A DNA stretch of 64,000 nt from Campylobacter showae (GCF_900699785.1 NZ_LR535679.1:1-64000); one strand, 5' to 3'; positions 8,401 to 17,750 are shown, counted from the stretch's first letter. Program-made: numbers and translations. The notes: generated from the sequence alone by a model not told the origin.

Positions 8401-9511
8401 TCAGCTTATCTTGGCCGCTATATTTATATTCGTCTTATCTGCGATCGTGCATTTCTTGCTCAAAAGATCGCTTAGCCCGATCAATACGATCACTAGCGCT
8501 TTGATCAGCTTCTTTAAATTTTTAAATTTCGAGACAAAAGAGCCCGTCGTTTCAAAAGTAAACACAAAAGACGAATTCGGCGTAATGAGCAAGCTGATAA
8601 ACGACAATATAGCTAAAATTTGCGACAACGCTAGCCAAGACGCCAGAGCGGTATCTCAGTCCGTAGAGGCCGCAAAGCAGATAGAAAACGGAAATTTAAG
8701 AGCTAGGATAACCGACAACCCGGCCAACCCGAAACTAGTCGAGCTAAAAGACGTTTTAAATAAAATGCTAGATGTTTTGGAGCACAAAGTCGGTAGCGAT
8801 CTAAACGTGATCCAAAAAGCTTTTAACGATTTTAGAAAATCTGATTTCACGTCAAGGATCGCAGACGCCAAAGGCGACGTCGAGCTCGTTACGAACGAAC
8901 TTGGCGAAGAGATAGCCGGTATGCTCGCGTTTAACCTAGAAAAAGCTCAAATTTTAGAAGAAAAAGTCCATATGCTAGACGAATCCATGAAGCAAGTAGC
9001 TCAGGGCGCTAGCACGCAGTCAAATTCTCTCCAAGAAAGCGCCGCAGCCGTAGAGCAGATGAGTAGCTCGATGAACGCTATTAGTCAAAAAACCGTCGAC
9101 GTCATTAGGCAAAGCGATGAGATCAAGCATATCATCGTGATCATCCGCGACATCGCCGATCAGACGAATTTACTAGCACTTAATGCAGCCATCGAGGCGG
9201 CGCGCGCAGGCGAGCACGGACGCGGCTTTGCCGTCGTGGCCGACGAGGTTAGAAAGCTAGCCGAACGCACGCAAAAGAGTCTCGGCGAAATCGAAGCCAA
9301 CACAAACGTCCTGGCTCAAGGGATCAACGAGATGAGCGAAAACATCAAAGAGCAAAGCGAAGCTATAAATATGATAAATCAAAGCATTGCCCAGGTCGAT
9401 GAGCTCACTAAACAAAACGTTAATATAGCCAACGCCACGAGCAGGGTAACTAGCGAAGTGGACAACATGGCAAAAGCTATCGTAGAAGACGTTAGGAAAA
9501 AGAAATTTTAA
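8384..9511 (+). pseudogene. 5'-truncated methyl-accepting chemotaxis protein
   Basis: From about 8384 the frame encodes the second transmembrane helix of a chemoreceptor ([26 protein letters not shown] begins here), a HAMP-like region ([17 protein letters not shown]), a long coiled coil and the highly conserved signalling tip ([20 protein letters not shown], then [17 protein letters not shown]). Missing are the first membrane helix and the whole periplasmic sensor domain. The frame remains open back to 8093, but that part is antisense to the binding-protein remnant and is not chemoreceptor-like. There is no evident ribosome-binding site at the junction. It is either a dead remnant or a sensor-less receptor. 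A strong terminator follows. Confidence 0.85.
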
Positions 9512-9515
9512 TCCA

Positions 9516-9556
9516 TCAAAACGGCAAGTTTGGATAAATTTGGCTTGCCGTTTTGA
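9516..9556 (+). terminator. Terminator after the chemoreceptor
   Basis: Perfect 13-bp stem TCAAAACGGCAAG (9516-9528) / CTTGCCGTTTTGA (9544-9556) four bases after the stop codon, followed by a T-rich stretch. It belongs to the original chemoreceptor transcript. Confidence 0.85.
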
Positions 9557-9697
9557 TTTGACTCCTTTTATTTTGACTGCAAGGCGCTAGTAAATTTAAC
9601 CGCTTTGCAGCTTTCTCTTATTTTTTATTTTAAATTTTGTTTCCTTTTGAGTTAAATTTGCCGTAAAATTTGACTATAATTTTGCAAAGGATAAATC

Positions 9698-10126
9698 ATG
9701 CAAGAGTGGGCTTTATGGGCGTTAGCTTCGGCGGTTTTTGCCGCGCTTACGGCGATTTTCGCCAAAGTCGGGCTTGAGGGTATAGACTCAAATTTCGCGA
9801 CTTTTATCAGGACGCTCGTTATCGCAGCAGCTTTGGTTTTGTTTCTCACATATGCTAAAAAGTGGCAGCCGCTTGGCGAGCTAAGCGCGCGAAACTGGCT
9901 ATTTTTGACGCTTAGCGGACTGGCTACCGGCGCGTCGTGGTTGGCGTATTTTAAAGCGCTTCAGATGGGTTCTGCGTCGCAGGTAGCGCCCATAGATAAG
10001 CTTAGCGTCGTTTTGGTCGTCATTTTTGCTGTTATATTTTTAGGCGAGCGCCCGAGCTTTAGAGAGTGGATCGGTATCGCGCTGATTGCTAGCGGCGCAT
10101 TTACGCTAGTTTTTGCGGATAAATAG
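9698..10126 (+). CDS. Half-size EamA (DMT superfamily) transporter
   Basis: A 142-residue inner-membrane protein with one EamA unit: about five hydrophobic helices, starting ALWALASAVFAALTAIFAKVGL and ending in WIGIALIASGAFTLVFADK. The conserved PIDKLSVVLVVIFAVIFLGERP segment is typical of the drug/metabolite transporter family. Most EamA proteins are about 300 residues with two such units. Single-unit members must dimerise, possibly in a dual-topology arrangement, though that is inference. AAAGGATAAATC precedes the ATG. The substrate is unknown and no partner half lies nearby. Confidence 0.85.
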   Translation: MQEWALWALASAVFAALTAIFAKVGLEGIDSNFATFIRTLVIAAALVLFLTYAKKWQPLGELSARNWLFLTLSGLATGASWLAYFKALQMGSASQVAPIDKLSVVLVVIFAVIFLGERPSFREWIGIALIASGAFTLVFADK

Positions 10127-10148
10127 TATCAAGTAATGGGAGTTAAAT

Positions 10149-10730
10149 TTGGAGAAATTTAAAGAAAAAATCAAAAACTCATATTTATACGTAGTTTTTA
10201 TAAAAAGGGGATTTTACTACGGTAACGGCTCTGCCTTAAGAAGTATCTTTTCGGCATTTTTGATGGCTATGGTCGGTTTGTGTCTTACTTTGATCGTATT
10301 TACTATCAAGGATATGATTTTTTATAGCGATTTTAAACCGCTAAACGAACTAACGAAAAACGTAGGGACGGTGGAGTCTGCAAACTACGGTCTAAAAGGC
10401 GACGGAAAGCTAAAACTGAGGCTGGATGACGGCTCAGCGGTGTCATACTACATAGATAGCAGAGATGACGAGTCGTATAGACCGCTCATAAAAAAGAGGG
10501 CGGTTATATATAGCAAGGTAGTGCCGCTAGGAAATAGAATTTTGCAGCTAGAAGACGATGCGGGTAAGGTTTACGTCAAATATAGCTACGAAGATGAACT
10601 GCAAACGCCACAGAGACGCATGGATTCAATCTACGCATGCTTAAAAATAGCCGCCTTTTTTCTATTTATAGTATGGTTTTTAAATCGTAGGGATCTCACG
10701 CAAGCCAAGGGCAAAAATAATAAATTTTAG
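10149..10730 (+). CDS. Uncharacterised membrane protein
   Basis: A 193-residue protein of no family I recognise. It has two likely membrane spans, about residues 35-55 (FSAFLMAMVGLCLTLIVFTIK) and about 162-178 (CLKIAAFFLFIVWFLNRR), with a roughly 100-residue strand-rich domain between them (TVESANYGLKGDGKLKLRL, SAVSYYIDSRDDESYRPL). The best start is TTG at 10149, with GGGAG (10138-10142) correctly spaced upstream. It follows the EamA gene by 22 bases, so co-transcription is likely. The architecture, two helices flanking an external domain, is all that can be said. Confidence 0.65.
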   Translation: MEKFKEKIKNSYLYVVFIKRGFYYGNGSALRSIFSAFLMAMVGLCLTLIVFTIKDMIFYSDFKPLNELTKNVGTVESANYGLKGDGKLKLRLDDGSAVSYYIDSRDDESYRPLIKKRAVIYSKVVPLGNRILQLEDDAGKVYVKYSYEDELQTPQRRMDSIYACLKIAAFFLFIVWFLNRRDLTQAKGKNNKF

Positions 10731-11144
10731 CGGTTTGCGCCGGCTTAAGAGATGTTTTTGGCTGATGTTTTTTGAGCGGGGTTTTGGATGATAAATTTTA
10801 CTATCCAGCAAGACGGCGCAAAAAGCCAAAGCGGCGCGGTTTTGAGCCAAATTTGCATTTTTGTTTGCGGTTTAAATTTATTTTTAACTTTTTTGCGGAT
10901 AGATTTTCGCCTCAAATTTACCGGCGACTTTGTATTTAAATTTGAGTTTTGAAACGGGCTGAGTTTATTTGCTTGCTAGATTTAGACTTTAGTAAATTTG
11001 CTCGGTTTAGTCGGCAAATTTACCTCGCGTTTTGCCGACTAAAAACGGTGCCGTACTTCGTGTAGTCAGGTTTGAGCTTAACTAAAATTAAGCCGTCAAA
11101 TTTGTGCTTGTTTGGACGAATTGCACTGTTAAATTTTAAAGACG
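10731..11144. other. Intergenic region between converging genes
   Basis: 414 bases rich in AAATTT words (for example TCAAATTTACCGG, GTAAATTTGCTC, GGCAAATTTACC). No ribosome-binding site, open frame or structured RNA gene was recognised. It may be decayed DNA between the membrane-protein gene and ogt. Confidence 0.5.
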
Positions 11145-11612
11145 CTAAGCTTTGTCTTTAAATTTCGCTTCATGCTCCAAAAGCCAAATTTTAGTCGCTA
11201 GCCCTTCGCCGCCGCTGTATCCGCCAAGGCCGTTTGAGGCGACGACTCTGTGGCAGGGCACGATGACGGGGATTTTGTTTTTTGCGTTTGCCGAGCCTGC
11301 CGCGCGAAACGCCTTCGGCCGCCCCGTCATCGCTGCCAGCTGGGCGTACGTCACGCGCTGCCCGTAAGCGATCTTTTGCAGATTTTCGTAAACGCACCTT
11401 TGAAATGCCGTGCCGCCGATATTTAGCCGCGTTTTAAAGGTTTTAAGTTCGCCTTTAAAATACCTTTCAAGCTCGCTTAAACAGAGCTTTAAATTTGCAT
11501 CCGTTACGTCCGTACGGACAAAATCTCGCACGAAATTTAGCTCGCAAACTCCGCTCTCGTCGCCGCAAATCTCCAAAACGCCGATAGGCGAGTCAAAATA
11601 CGCTTTTTGCAT
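11145..11612 (-). CDS. ogt: Methylated-DNA--protein-cysteine S-methyltransferase
   Basis: This suicide enzyme removes O6-alkyl groups from guanine by transfer to its own cysteine. The 155-residue product has the complete active-site motif VPCHRVV with acceptor Cys120, the preceding helix-turn-helix region (YGQRVTYAQLAAMTGRPKAFRAAGSANAKN is the span, about 83-112) and the substrate loop GLGGYSGGEGLATKIWLLEHE. There is no AraC-like DNA-binding domain, so it is the Ogt-type stand-alone enzyme rather than Ada. It is transcribed divergently from acnB. Confidence 0.95.
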   Translation of the reverse strand: MQKAYFDSPIGVLEICGDESGVCELNFVRDFVRTDVTDANLKLCLSELERYFKGELKTFKTRLNIGGTAFQRCVYENLQKIAYGQRVTYAQLAAMTGRPKAFRAAGSANAKNKIPVIVPCHRVVASNGLGGYSGGEGLATKIWLLEHEAKFKDKA

Positions 11613-11698
11613 CGTAATTCCTTAAAATCAAGTGCTTAAATTTAGCCAAATTTCGCTTTGTTTTGCTAAAATTACGTAAATTTTAATAAGGATAAACG

Positions 11699-14479
11699 AT
11701 GGACTTTTTCACGCAGTACGAAAAGCACGTAAAAGAGCGCGAGGCCCTAGGCGTGCCGCCGCTACCGCTAAACGAGGAGCAGACCAGAAAAGTTTGCGAG
11801 CTTTTAAAGCTTGAAAGTGTGCACGAGAGGGAGTATCTAGGCTTACTTTCAGGACGCGTGCCACCGATGGAGCCGGGCAGCGAGGGCGAAGCGATTATCG
11901 CCGCAAGGTTAGATGAAAATCAAAAGAGGATAAAGCGGCTCGTAAATTTACTCGCAAATCGCGTAAATCCGGGCGTAGACGACGCGGCGAAGGTAAAGGC
12001 GGAGTTTTTAAACGAGATTATAAATCACGGGCTTGAGATAAGCGGCCTTGATAAAATCGCCGCCGTAAATTTGCTGCGGCCGATGCTTGGCGGATACAGC
12101 GTCATAGTGCTGCTTGAAAGCCTAAAAAACGCCGACGAGGCCGTAGCTCAGGCCGCCTGTAACGTGCTAAAAGAGACGATTTTCGTGCATGATTATTTTA
12201 ACGACGTAGCGCAGCTTGCTAAAAGCAATAAATTTGGGCTAGAGGTCTTGCGCTCGTGGGCGGAAGCGGAGTGGTTTAGGGCGCGCGAGAGCCTGCCGCG
12301 ACGCATTAGAGCGGTCATATTTAAGGTCGCCGGCGAAACCAACACCGACGATCTAAGTCCCGCTAGCGAGGCATACACGCGCTCAGACATCCCGCTGCAT
12401 GCAAACGCGATGCTAGTTAAGCGTCAGCCGGGCAGCCTAGAAGCGATCCGCGAGCTTAAAAAAAGCGGGCTAGAAGTCGTCTACGCAGGCGACGTCGTGG
12501 GTACGGGCAGTAGCCGAAAAAGCGGCATAAACTCCATCCAGTGGCACCTCGGGCGCGAGATAGAGGGCGTGCCGAACAAAAAAACGGGCGGCATCGTGAT
12601 AGGCACGGCGATCGCGCCGATATTTTTCAACACCGCCGAGGATAGCGGCGCACTGCCGATAGTAGCCGACGTAAGCGCGCTAGAAACGGGCGACGTCGTG
12701 GATATCTACCCGTATGCGGGCGAGATGTTGCGCGTCGGGCGGGTAAATTTGAGCGCCGAGGGTAAATTTGACGCGGTTCAAATTTACGGTGACAAAAACG
12801 GCGGCAAATTCGAGTACGAGGCGGACGAGGCAAATTTGGACACAGCTGCCAAGCCCGAAGGCGAGCCGGTCGCTCGTTTTACGCTTGCGCCAAACACCAT
12901 ATTTGACGAGATCAGAGTGGGCGGGCGTATACCGCTCATCATCGGCCGCTCGCTTTGCGCTAAGGCCAGAGCGGCGCTAAATTTAGGCGCGGAGGATATA
13001 TTCGCAAGGCCCGCGCAGCCGCAAACGGACGAGAGCGAGGGATACACGCTAGCTCAAAAGATCGTGGGCAAGGCCTGCGGCGTGCAGGGTATCAGAGCCG
13101 GGCAATACTGCGAACCGGCGACTCTCACTGTAGGCTCGCAGGACACCACCGGACCGATGACGCGCGACGAGATCAAAGAGCTGGCTAGTCTTGGATTTTC
13201 AGCTGATTTCGTGTTACAGAGCTTTTGTCACACGGCGGCGTATCCAAAGCCTAGCGACCTCGAGACGCAAAGGACGCTGCCTAAATTTATGAGTTCGCGC
13301 GGCGGAGTGAGCCTAAGGCCGGGCGACGGCGTCATACACTCGTGGCTAAATCGCATGGTACTGCCAGATACCGTGGGCACGGGCGGCGACAGCCATACGC
13401 GGTTTCCTATTGGCGTGAGCTTTCCTGCGGGTAGCGGACTGGTAGCGTTTGCGGCGGTGTCTGGGGCTATGCCGCTAAATATGCCAGAGTCCGTGCTCGT
13501 GCGATTTAGCGGGCGGCTACAAAAGGGCGTGACGCTGCGCGATCTAGTAAATGCGATCCCCTACTACGCGATCAAGCGCGGGCTGCTCACCGTCGAAAAG
13601 AAGGGCAAGAAAAACGTATTTGCGGGTAAAATTTTAGAGATTGAAGGGCTGGAGGAGCTAAAAGTCGAGCAGGCCTTTGAGCTAAGCGACGCTTCTGCCG
13701 AGCGCTCTGCAGCGGCCTGCGCGGTAAATTTGAGTATCGAGAGCGTCGCCGAATACGTCCGCTCAAACGTCGCTCTCATCGAGGCCATGATAGAGGCGGG
13801 CTACGAAAGTAGGGCTAGCCTAGAGCGCCGTGCGGCGAAAATGCGCGAGTGGCTAGCGGCGCCTAGCTTGCTGCGAGCCGATAAAAACGCGCGCTACGCC
13901 GAGGTGATTGAGATAAATTTGGATGAGATAACAGAACCCATCCTAGCCTGCCCGAACGACCCCGACGACGTCGCGACTCTGAGCGAAGTGCTAGCCGATA
14001 GCTCGCGCCCGCATAAGATCGACGAGGTGTTTGTGGGTAGTTGTATGACCAATATCGGCCACTACCGCGCGCTAGGCGAGGCTCTGCGGGGGCTTGGGAC
14101 GCTGCCCACTCGCCTTTGGATCGCGCCGCCAACAAAGATGGATCAGGTACTGCTAGAAAAGGAGGGCTACTACGATATCTTCCGCGCGGTGGGTGCTCGC
14201 ACGGAGGTGCCTGGATGCTCGCTTTGCATGGGCAATCAAGCCCGCGTGAACGACGGCGCGACCGTGTTTTCAACCTCAACGAGAAATTTTGATAACCGAA
14301 TGGGCATGGGCGCGCGCGTGTATCTAGGCAGCGCCGAGCTAGCGGCCGTTTGCGCCGTGCTAGGCAGGCTACCTAGCATCTCTGAATACATGAGCATAGT
14401 GCCCCAAAAGCTTGCGGGCAAAGAGGCACAGATCTATCGGTATCTAAATTTTAATGAGATAGAAAATTTTAAAATTTAG
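11699..14479 (+). CDS. acnB: Bifunctional aconitate hydratase 2 / 2-methylisocitrate dehydratase
   Basis: AcnB interconverts citrate and isocitrate in the TCA cycle using a [4Fe-4S] cluster. The N-terminus carries the HEAT-like and swivel domains characteristic of the B type, including [13 protein letters not shown] and [12 protein letters not shown]. The catalytic domains follow, with [44 protein letters not shown] and the cluster-binding [10 protein letters not shown]. At 926 residues it is somewhat longer than the usual 850-870. AAGGATAAACG precedes the ATG. It is a single-gene unit ending at a bidirectional hairpin. Confidence 0.95.
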   Translation: MDFFTQYEKHVKEREALGVPPLPLNEEQTRKVCELLKLESVHEREYLGLLSGRVPPMEPGSEGEAIIAARLDENQKRIKRLVNLLANRVNPGVDDAAKVKAEFLNEIINHGLEISGLDKIAAVNLLRPMLGGYSVIVLLESLKNADEAVAQAACNVLKETIFVHDYFNDVAQLAKSNKFGLEVLRSWAEAEWFRARESLPRRIRAVIFKVAGETNTDDLSPASEAYTRSDIPLHANAMLVKRQPGSLEAIRELKKSGLEVVYAGDVVGTGSSRKSGINSIQWHLGREIEGVPNKKTGGIVIGTAIAPIFFNTAEDSGALPIVADVSALETGDVVDIYPYAGEMLRVGRVNLSAEGKFDAVQIYGDKNGGKFEYEADEANLDTAAKPEGEPVARFTLAPNTIFDEIRVGGRIPLIIGRSLCAKARAALNLGAEDIFARPAQPQTDESEGYTLAQKIVGKACGVQGIRAGQYCEPATLTVGSQDTTGPMTRDEIKELASLGFSADFVLQSFCHTAAYPKPSDLETQRTLPKFMSSRGGVSLRPGDGVIHSWLNRMVLPDTVGTGGDSHTRFPIGVSFPAGSGLVAFAAVSGAMPLNMPESVLVRFSGRLQKGVTLRDLVNAIPYYAIKRGLLTVEKKGKKNVFAGKILEIEGLEELKVEQAFELSDASAERSAAACAVNLSIESVAEYVRSNVALIEAMIEAGYESRASLERRAAKMREWLAAPSLLRADKNARYAEVIEINLDEITEPILACPNDPDDVATLSEVLADSSRPHKIDEVFVGSCMTNIGHYRALGEALRGLGTLPTRLWIAPPTKMDQVLLEKEGYYDIFRAVGARTEVPGCSLCMGNQARVNDGATVFSTSTRNFDNRMGMGARVYLGSAELAAVCAVLGRLPSISEYMSIVPQKLAGKEAQIYRYLNFNEIENFKI

Positions 14480-14497
14480 CAAATTTGGTTGCTCGGG

Positions 14498-14553
14498 TAA
14501 AATTTGCGGATAAAGCTAGGCTGTTTTTACGGCTGGCTTTTTCGCAAATTTTA
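14498..14553. terminator. Bidirectional terminator-like hairpin between acnB and the kinase gene
   Basis: Perfect 11-bp arms TAAAATTTGCG (14498-14508) and CGCAAATTTTA (14543-14553), with inner complementarity AAAGC/GCTTT. It lies between converging genes, and the A/T-rich arm ends give U-rich tails on both transcripts. Confidence 0.7.
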
Positions 14554-14587
14554 TCTAGCCAAACGTGCATCCTTAAAATCGTCAAAT

Positions 14588-15760
14588 TTAATGAGTCCAC
14601 CTAAGCGTAAAGGTAGTTTCTTTGCCGGATTCGCTCTCGCAGGCTACGGATATAGCGTTGTTTTCGCAGGCTCTTTTAACTAAATTTAGCCCTATGCCAA
14701 AGCCGCCTTGGTCTTCGTTAAACCGCGTGTATCGCTCGAAAATTTTATCTTGCTGCTCTTTGCTTAACCCCTCGCCGCTATTTGAGATTTTTAGCTCGCC
14801 GTCTTGCAAACTAACCGCGACGTAGCCGCCTTGGTTTGCGTATTTTACGGCGTTGCTTAGTAGGTTATCTACCGCGCGTTTTAGCTCATAGCCGTTTGCA
14901 TTTATGAGAGCGTCTTTTAAATTTAGCCTTAAATCAAGCCCCCGTTTAGCAAAAAACGGAGCAAAAAATTCGAGTCGCTCATTTAAAATGTCTCTCAAAT
15001 TTAGCTCCTCTTTTGGTGCGGAGCGTGAGGCGCCAAAGGATAAATACGTTAGGTCCTCATAGGTACGGCTTAGCGTTTTGGCGGCGATTTGGATGTTGTT
15101 TAGGCGCTTTAAATTTCTCTGGCTTAGGCTACTTTTATCTGCCGTTTCGATGCTCATAAGTATGACGCTAAGGGGCGCGTTTAACTCGTGAGTAGAGTCT
15201 TTGATAAAGCGATTTAGCGCGGCGATCTTGGCGTGAAGCGGCGCTAGCGCGGTCTTTGCTAGATAAAAGGCGATTATCATGATGACGCCTAAAACGATAA
15301 GCAAATTTAGCGCCGTACGCAGTCGAAGCAAATTTAGCTCGCTCGTGACATTTTTACCGCTTAGCGCGATCTTTGCCGTGGCTAGCTCGTCCGCGCCGCC
15401 TTCGTCCATATTTTGCAAAGCCTCAAATATCGTCACCTTGCCGTCTGATACGACCGTGCTACTCTGGGCGTCGTCAAATTTAGCGCAGCCCGCCTCGCCG
15501 TATAAAATTTGACCGCTTTTAGCTACGATGCAGGCTTTGACGTCTTTTTCGGCGGTAAAGCTTTTTACTGCGCCAAGCCCGTCCATACGCGCTTTCATAT
15601 AGATACCCATCTTGATCTCTTTTAGATTTTTTACCTCGTTTGAGATGAGGGCTTCCTTTTTCATCTTATAGTCGTTCGTAAAAAAATATCCCAAAAATAG
15701 GGCGCTAGTGATGAGATAAAGCGAGAGGATTTTAGCTATAACGGCGGAGCGCTCAGACAT
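14588..15760 (-). CDS. Sensor histidine kinase
   Basis: An inner-membrane sensor of a two-component system, 390 residues. Two membrane spans (about 10-27 and 149-169) bracket a periplasmic domain of about 120 residues containing two cysteines (KDVKACIVAKSG, YGEAGCAKF). The cytoplasmic part shows the phospho-acceptor box DSTHELNAPLS with His191, the N box DNLLSNAVKY with Asn303, and the G box GGFGIGLNL (352-360). The gene overlaps the response regulator by eight bases and is third in the operon after the repeat-peptide gene. The stimulus is unknown; the neighbouring Met-rich peptide hints at an envelope or metal signal. Confidence 0.92.
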   Translation of the reverse strand: MSERSAVIAKILSLYLITSALFLGYFFTNDYKMKKEALISNEVKNLKEIKMGIYMKARMDGLGAVKSFTAEKDVKACIVAKSGQILYGEAGCAKFDDAQSSTVVSDGKVTIFEALQNMDEGGADELATAKIALSGKNVTSELNLLRLRTALNLLIVLGVIMIIAFYLAKTALAPLHAKIAALNRFIKDSTHELNAPLSVILMSIETADKSSLSQRNLKRLNNIQIAAKTLSRTYEDLTYLSFGASRSAPKEELNLRDILNERLEFFAPFFAKRGLDLRLNLKDALINANGYELKRAVDNLLSNAVKYANQGGYVAVSLQDGELKISNSGEGLSKEQQDKIFERYTRFNEDQGGFGIGLNLVKRACENNAISVACESESGKETTFTLRWTH

Positions 15761-16415
15761 AGATATATCCGTCGCCGCGCCTATTTATGATCGCGTCCTT
15801 GCCTAAAATGCGGCGTAAGTTTTTGACGTAAACTCGCAGGCTCAGCTCGCTGGGCTCTTCGCCGTAGTTCCAAATTTTCTCAAATATCGTCTCTTTGCTC
15901 AGCAGCGCGTTTTTATTTTCCAAAAATAGCGCCAAAAGCTCGCTTTCTTTGTTTGAGAGGTTTACGATTTGTCCGTTTTGCCGGAGCGTTTTGGAGCTTG
16001 GATAAAATTTATATCCGTCGTTAAGCTCGATAAATTCGTCATTTACGTGAGAAAATTTGCGCTTGATTAAAATTTGAATACGAAGCAAAAGCTCTTTTAG
16101 CTCGTACGGCTTTTTTAGGTAGTCGTCGCAGCCACTTTTGTAGCCGATTTCTAGGTCTTGCAGCGCGTTTAGCGAAGTGGTAAAGATCGCAGGCGTGTCG
16201 TCGCCAAGCCGCCTAAGTTCGCGCAAAAGGGAGAAACCGTCGCCTTTAGGTAGCTTGACGTCGAGGATGAGGATATCAAAATTTCGCTCGTAGGCGGTAT
16301 CTAGAGCTGCTTTAGCATCGGCGCGAACGGTCACGTCGTAGCCTTGTTCGCTCAGATACTCGCTGATGAGTTCGCTTAGCGTCTCATCGTCCTCTACGAG
16401 CAAAATTTGCGTCAT
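15753..16415 (-). CDS. OmpR/PhoB-family response regulator
   Basis: The 220-residue regulator has an N-terminal receiver domain with acidic pocket VEDDE (7-11) and phospho-acceptor Asp52 (ILDVKLPKGDG), a conserved Lys (YLKKPYELKELL), and a C-terminal winged-helix DNA-binding domain (LSNKESELLALFLENKN, SELSLRVYVKNLRRILG, RRGDGYIYV). Its start overlaps the stop of the Met/Lys/Asp repeat gene as TAATG, so translation is coupled. A possible binding site, two CGTGAA repeats 11 bases apart, lies upstream of the operon. Confidence 0.93.
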   Translation of the reverse strand: MTQILLVEDDETLSELISEYLSEQGYDVTVRADAKAALDTAYERNFDILILDVKLPKGDGFSLLRELRRLGDDTPAIFTTSLNALQDLEIGYKSGCDDYLKKPYELKELLLRIQILIKRKFSHVNDEFIELNDGYKFYPSSKTLRQNGQIVNLSNKESELLALFLENKNALLSKETIFEKIWNYGEEPSELSLRVYVKNLRRILGKDAIINRRGDGYIYV

Positions 16416-16660
16416 TACATCTTATCCTTTTTCATGTCTTTCATATTGTCTTTCTTTTTACCCATATCGTCTTTCATCTCTTTCATGTCGCCCTTCATTT
16501 CATCCTTTTTTATCATCATATCGTCTTTTTTCTCCATCATGGCGTCCTTCTTTTCCATCATGGTATCTTTTTTCTCCATCATATCGCCTTTCATCTCGGC
16601 GGCAAAGATAGAACCTGTAACGAACAACGCGCTAAGCGCAACTAAAGCTAACTTTTTCAT
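16415..16660 (-). CDS. Secreted Met/Lys/Asp heptad-repeat peptide (MXKDX-like)
   Basis: An 81-residue protein with a clear signal peptide (MKKLALVALSALFVTGSIFA, then AEM). The mature part of about 60 residues is almost entirely Met, Lys, Asp and Glu, arranged with a seven-residue period: MMEKKDT, MMEKKDA, MMEKKDD, MMIKKDE, then looser units (MKGDMKE, MKDDMGK). Sixteen of the roughly 61 mature residues are Met. It resembles the small exported proteins known as pentapeptide MXKDX repeat proteins, whose role is not established to my knowledge. AAAGGAG precedes the ATG. It is the first gene of an operon with a response regulator and kinase, which suggests it is sensed or controlled by them. Confidence 0.85.
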   Translation of the reverse strand: MKKLALVALSALFVTGSIFAAEMKGDMMEKKDTMMEKKDAMMEKKDDMMIKKDEMKGDMKEMKDDMGKKKDNMKDMKKDKM

Positions 16661-16705
16661 AGCATCTCCTTTAAGAAAATTTATGATGGAAGTTTAGCCA
16701 AGAAA

Positions 16706-16722
16706 CGTGAAACGAGCGTGAA
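16706..16722 (-). promoter_or_regulatory. Candidate response-regulator binding site (tandem repeats)
   Basis: Two direct repeats CGTGAA (16706-16711 and 16717-16722), 11 bases start to start, lie about 46-62 bases upstream of the repeat-peptide start. This spacing is typical of OmpR/PhoB-family boxes. They sit in the short gap just after the AEC gene stop. Binding is inference. Confidence 0.45.
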
Positions 16723-16723
16723 T

Positions 16724-17635
16724 TTATGCCATCAGGCTAAAAACGTACGATAAAAGCGGCAGGCTAATAAAGCTAAACGCCACTCCCACGGCTACGGCAG
16801 CTACTGCTAGCTGGCTATCAAGCTCTGCTTTCATGATCATCGCGCTTGCTAGCACCATCGGCGGCATGGCGCACTGTAATATGCCTATCATCCAAATTTG
16901 ACCGAAATTTACGCCCAAAACTATCGTGACTAATATAAAAATAAAAGGCGCTAGCAGCATCTTGCCCGCGATTACCACGGCCGTTGATTTGTAACAGCTC
17001 TTGATGCTCCTAAATCCAAGTCCGATGCCTATCGCAAAAAGAGCTACCGGAACGACGCTTTGCGCAAAAAGCGTAAGCGCGTCAAATAGCACCTTTGGAA
17101 GCGGAAAGCCGCGAAGCAAAAAGCCCAAAATAAGCGCGACGAAAGGGGGAAATTTGATCACTTTCATAACGTTTTGCACGAGCGAAACCTTCGCCGGAGC
17201 GCCGAAAGCCAGGATAAAAGGCCCAAAAATGCTAATCGGGATCGAGGTGGCTAACTGATCGTAAAAGATAACTTCGTTCATCGCGTCCTCGCCGAAAAAG
17301 CCCTTGATGATAGGCATACCCATAAATACGGTATTTCCAAACATCCCTAGCAGCACGGCGCTCACAGTCGTGGCTTTGTTAAATTTTAAAAATCTGCACG
17401 CCAAAAATATCGCCGCAGCACCCAGCATTGAACAAGCAAAACCCGTGGCGATGACGTTGATAAGCGTGGTGTCGATGTTTACGTGGTAAATTTTATCGAA
17501 AATCAGCGCCGGAAGCGCGAAGCAAAGCGCGTAGTTTATGAAAACGGAGGCGTTTTTTTGTTCGAAGACTTTAAATTTTTTCGCCCCGTAGCCCGAAGCG
17601 ATAATGATAAAAATGGATAATAATTGCGTGAACAT
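16724..17635 (-). CDS. AEC (auxin efflux carrier) family permease
   Basis: A 303-residue inner-membrane protein of the AEC family, which in bacteria exports or takes up small organic acids such as malate. About ten hydrophobic helices are visible, starting LLSIFIIIASGYGAKKF. The family-typical N-terminal repeat includes NYALCFALPALIF, the middle has LLGMFGNTVFMGMPI, and the C-terminus has QCAMPPMVLASAMIMKAEL. It is transcribed divergently from macA. The following repeat-peptide operon starts 63 bases later on the same strand. The substrate cannot be told from sequence. Confidence 0.88.
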   Translation of the reverse strand: MFTQLLSIFIIIASGYGAKKFKVFEQKNASVFINYALCFALPALIFDKIYHVNIDTTLINVIATGFACSMLGAAAIFLACRFLKFNKATTVSAVLLGMFGNTVFMGMPIIKGFFGEDAMNEVIFYDQLATSIPISIFGPFILAFGAPAKVSLVQNVMKVIKFPPFVALILGFLLRGFPLPKVLFDALTLFAQSVVPVALFAIGIGLGFRSIKSCYKSTAVVIAGKMLLAPFIFILVTIVLGVNFGQIWMIGILQCAMPPMVLASAMIMKAELDSQLAVAAVAVGVAFSFISLPLLSYVFSLMA

Positions 17636-17744
17636 TTGCGTAATCCGAGTTATAAATTTTAAAAACGCGATTATACGGCGGCTAGCATTAAAGAAAAATA
17701 AAATTTAGTTGAATTACTTAACATCGCCTTAACGCATTTTTGTA

Positions 17745-17750
17745 TATAAT
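17745..17750 (+). promoter_or_regulatory. -10 element of the macAB operon
   Basis: TATAAT at 17745-17750, preceded by a T-rich stretch and TGTA, lies 32 bases upstream of the macA ATG. It matches the T-rich, extended -10 promoters usual in Campylobacter. Confidence 0.6.

Noticed and set aside
16407-16697. Ser/Phe/Ile-rich open frames antisense to the repeat-peptide gene
   Set aside because: The regular pattern is just the complement of the Met/Lys/Asp codons; the minus-strand frame has a signal peptide, ribosome-binding site and coupling to the regulator.
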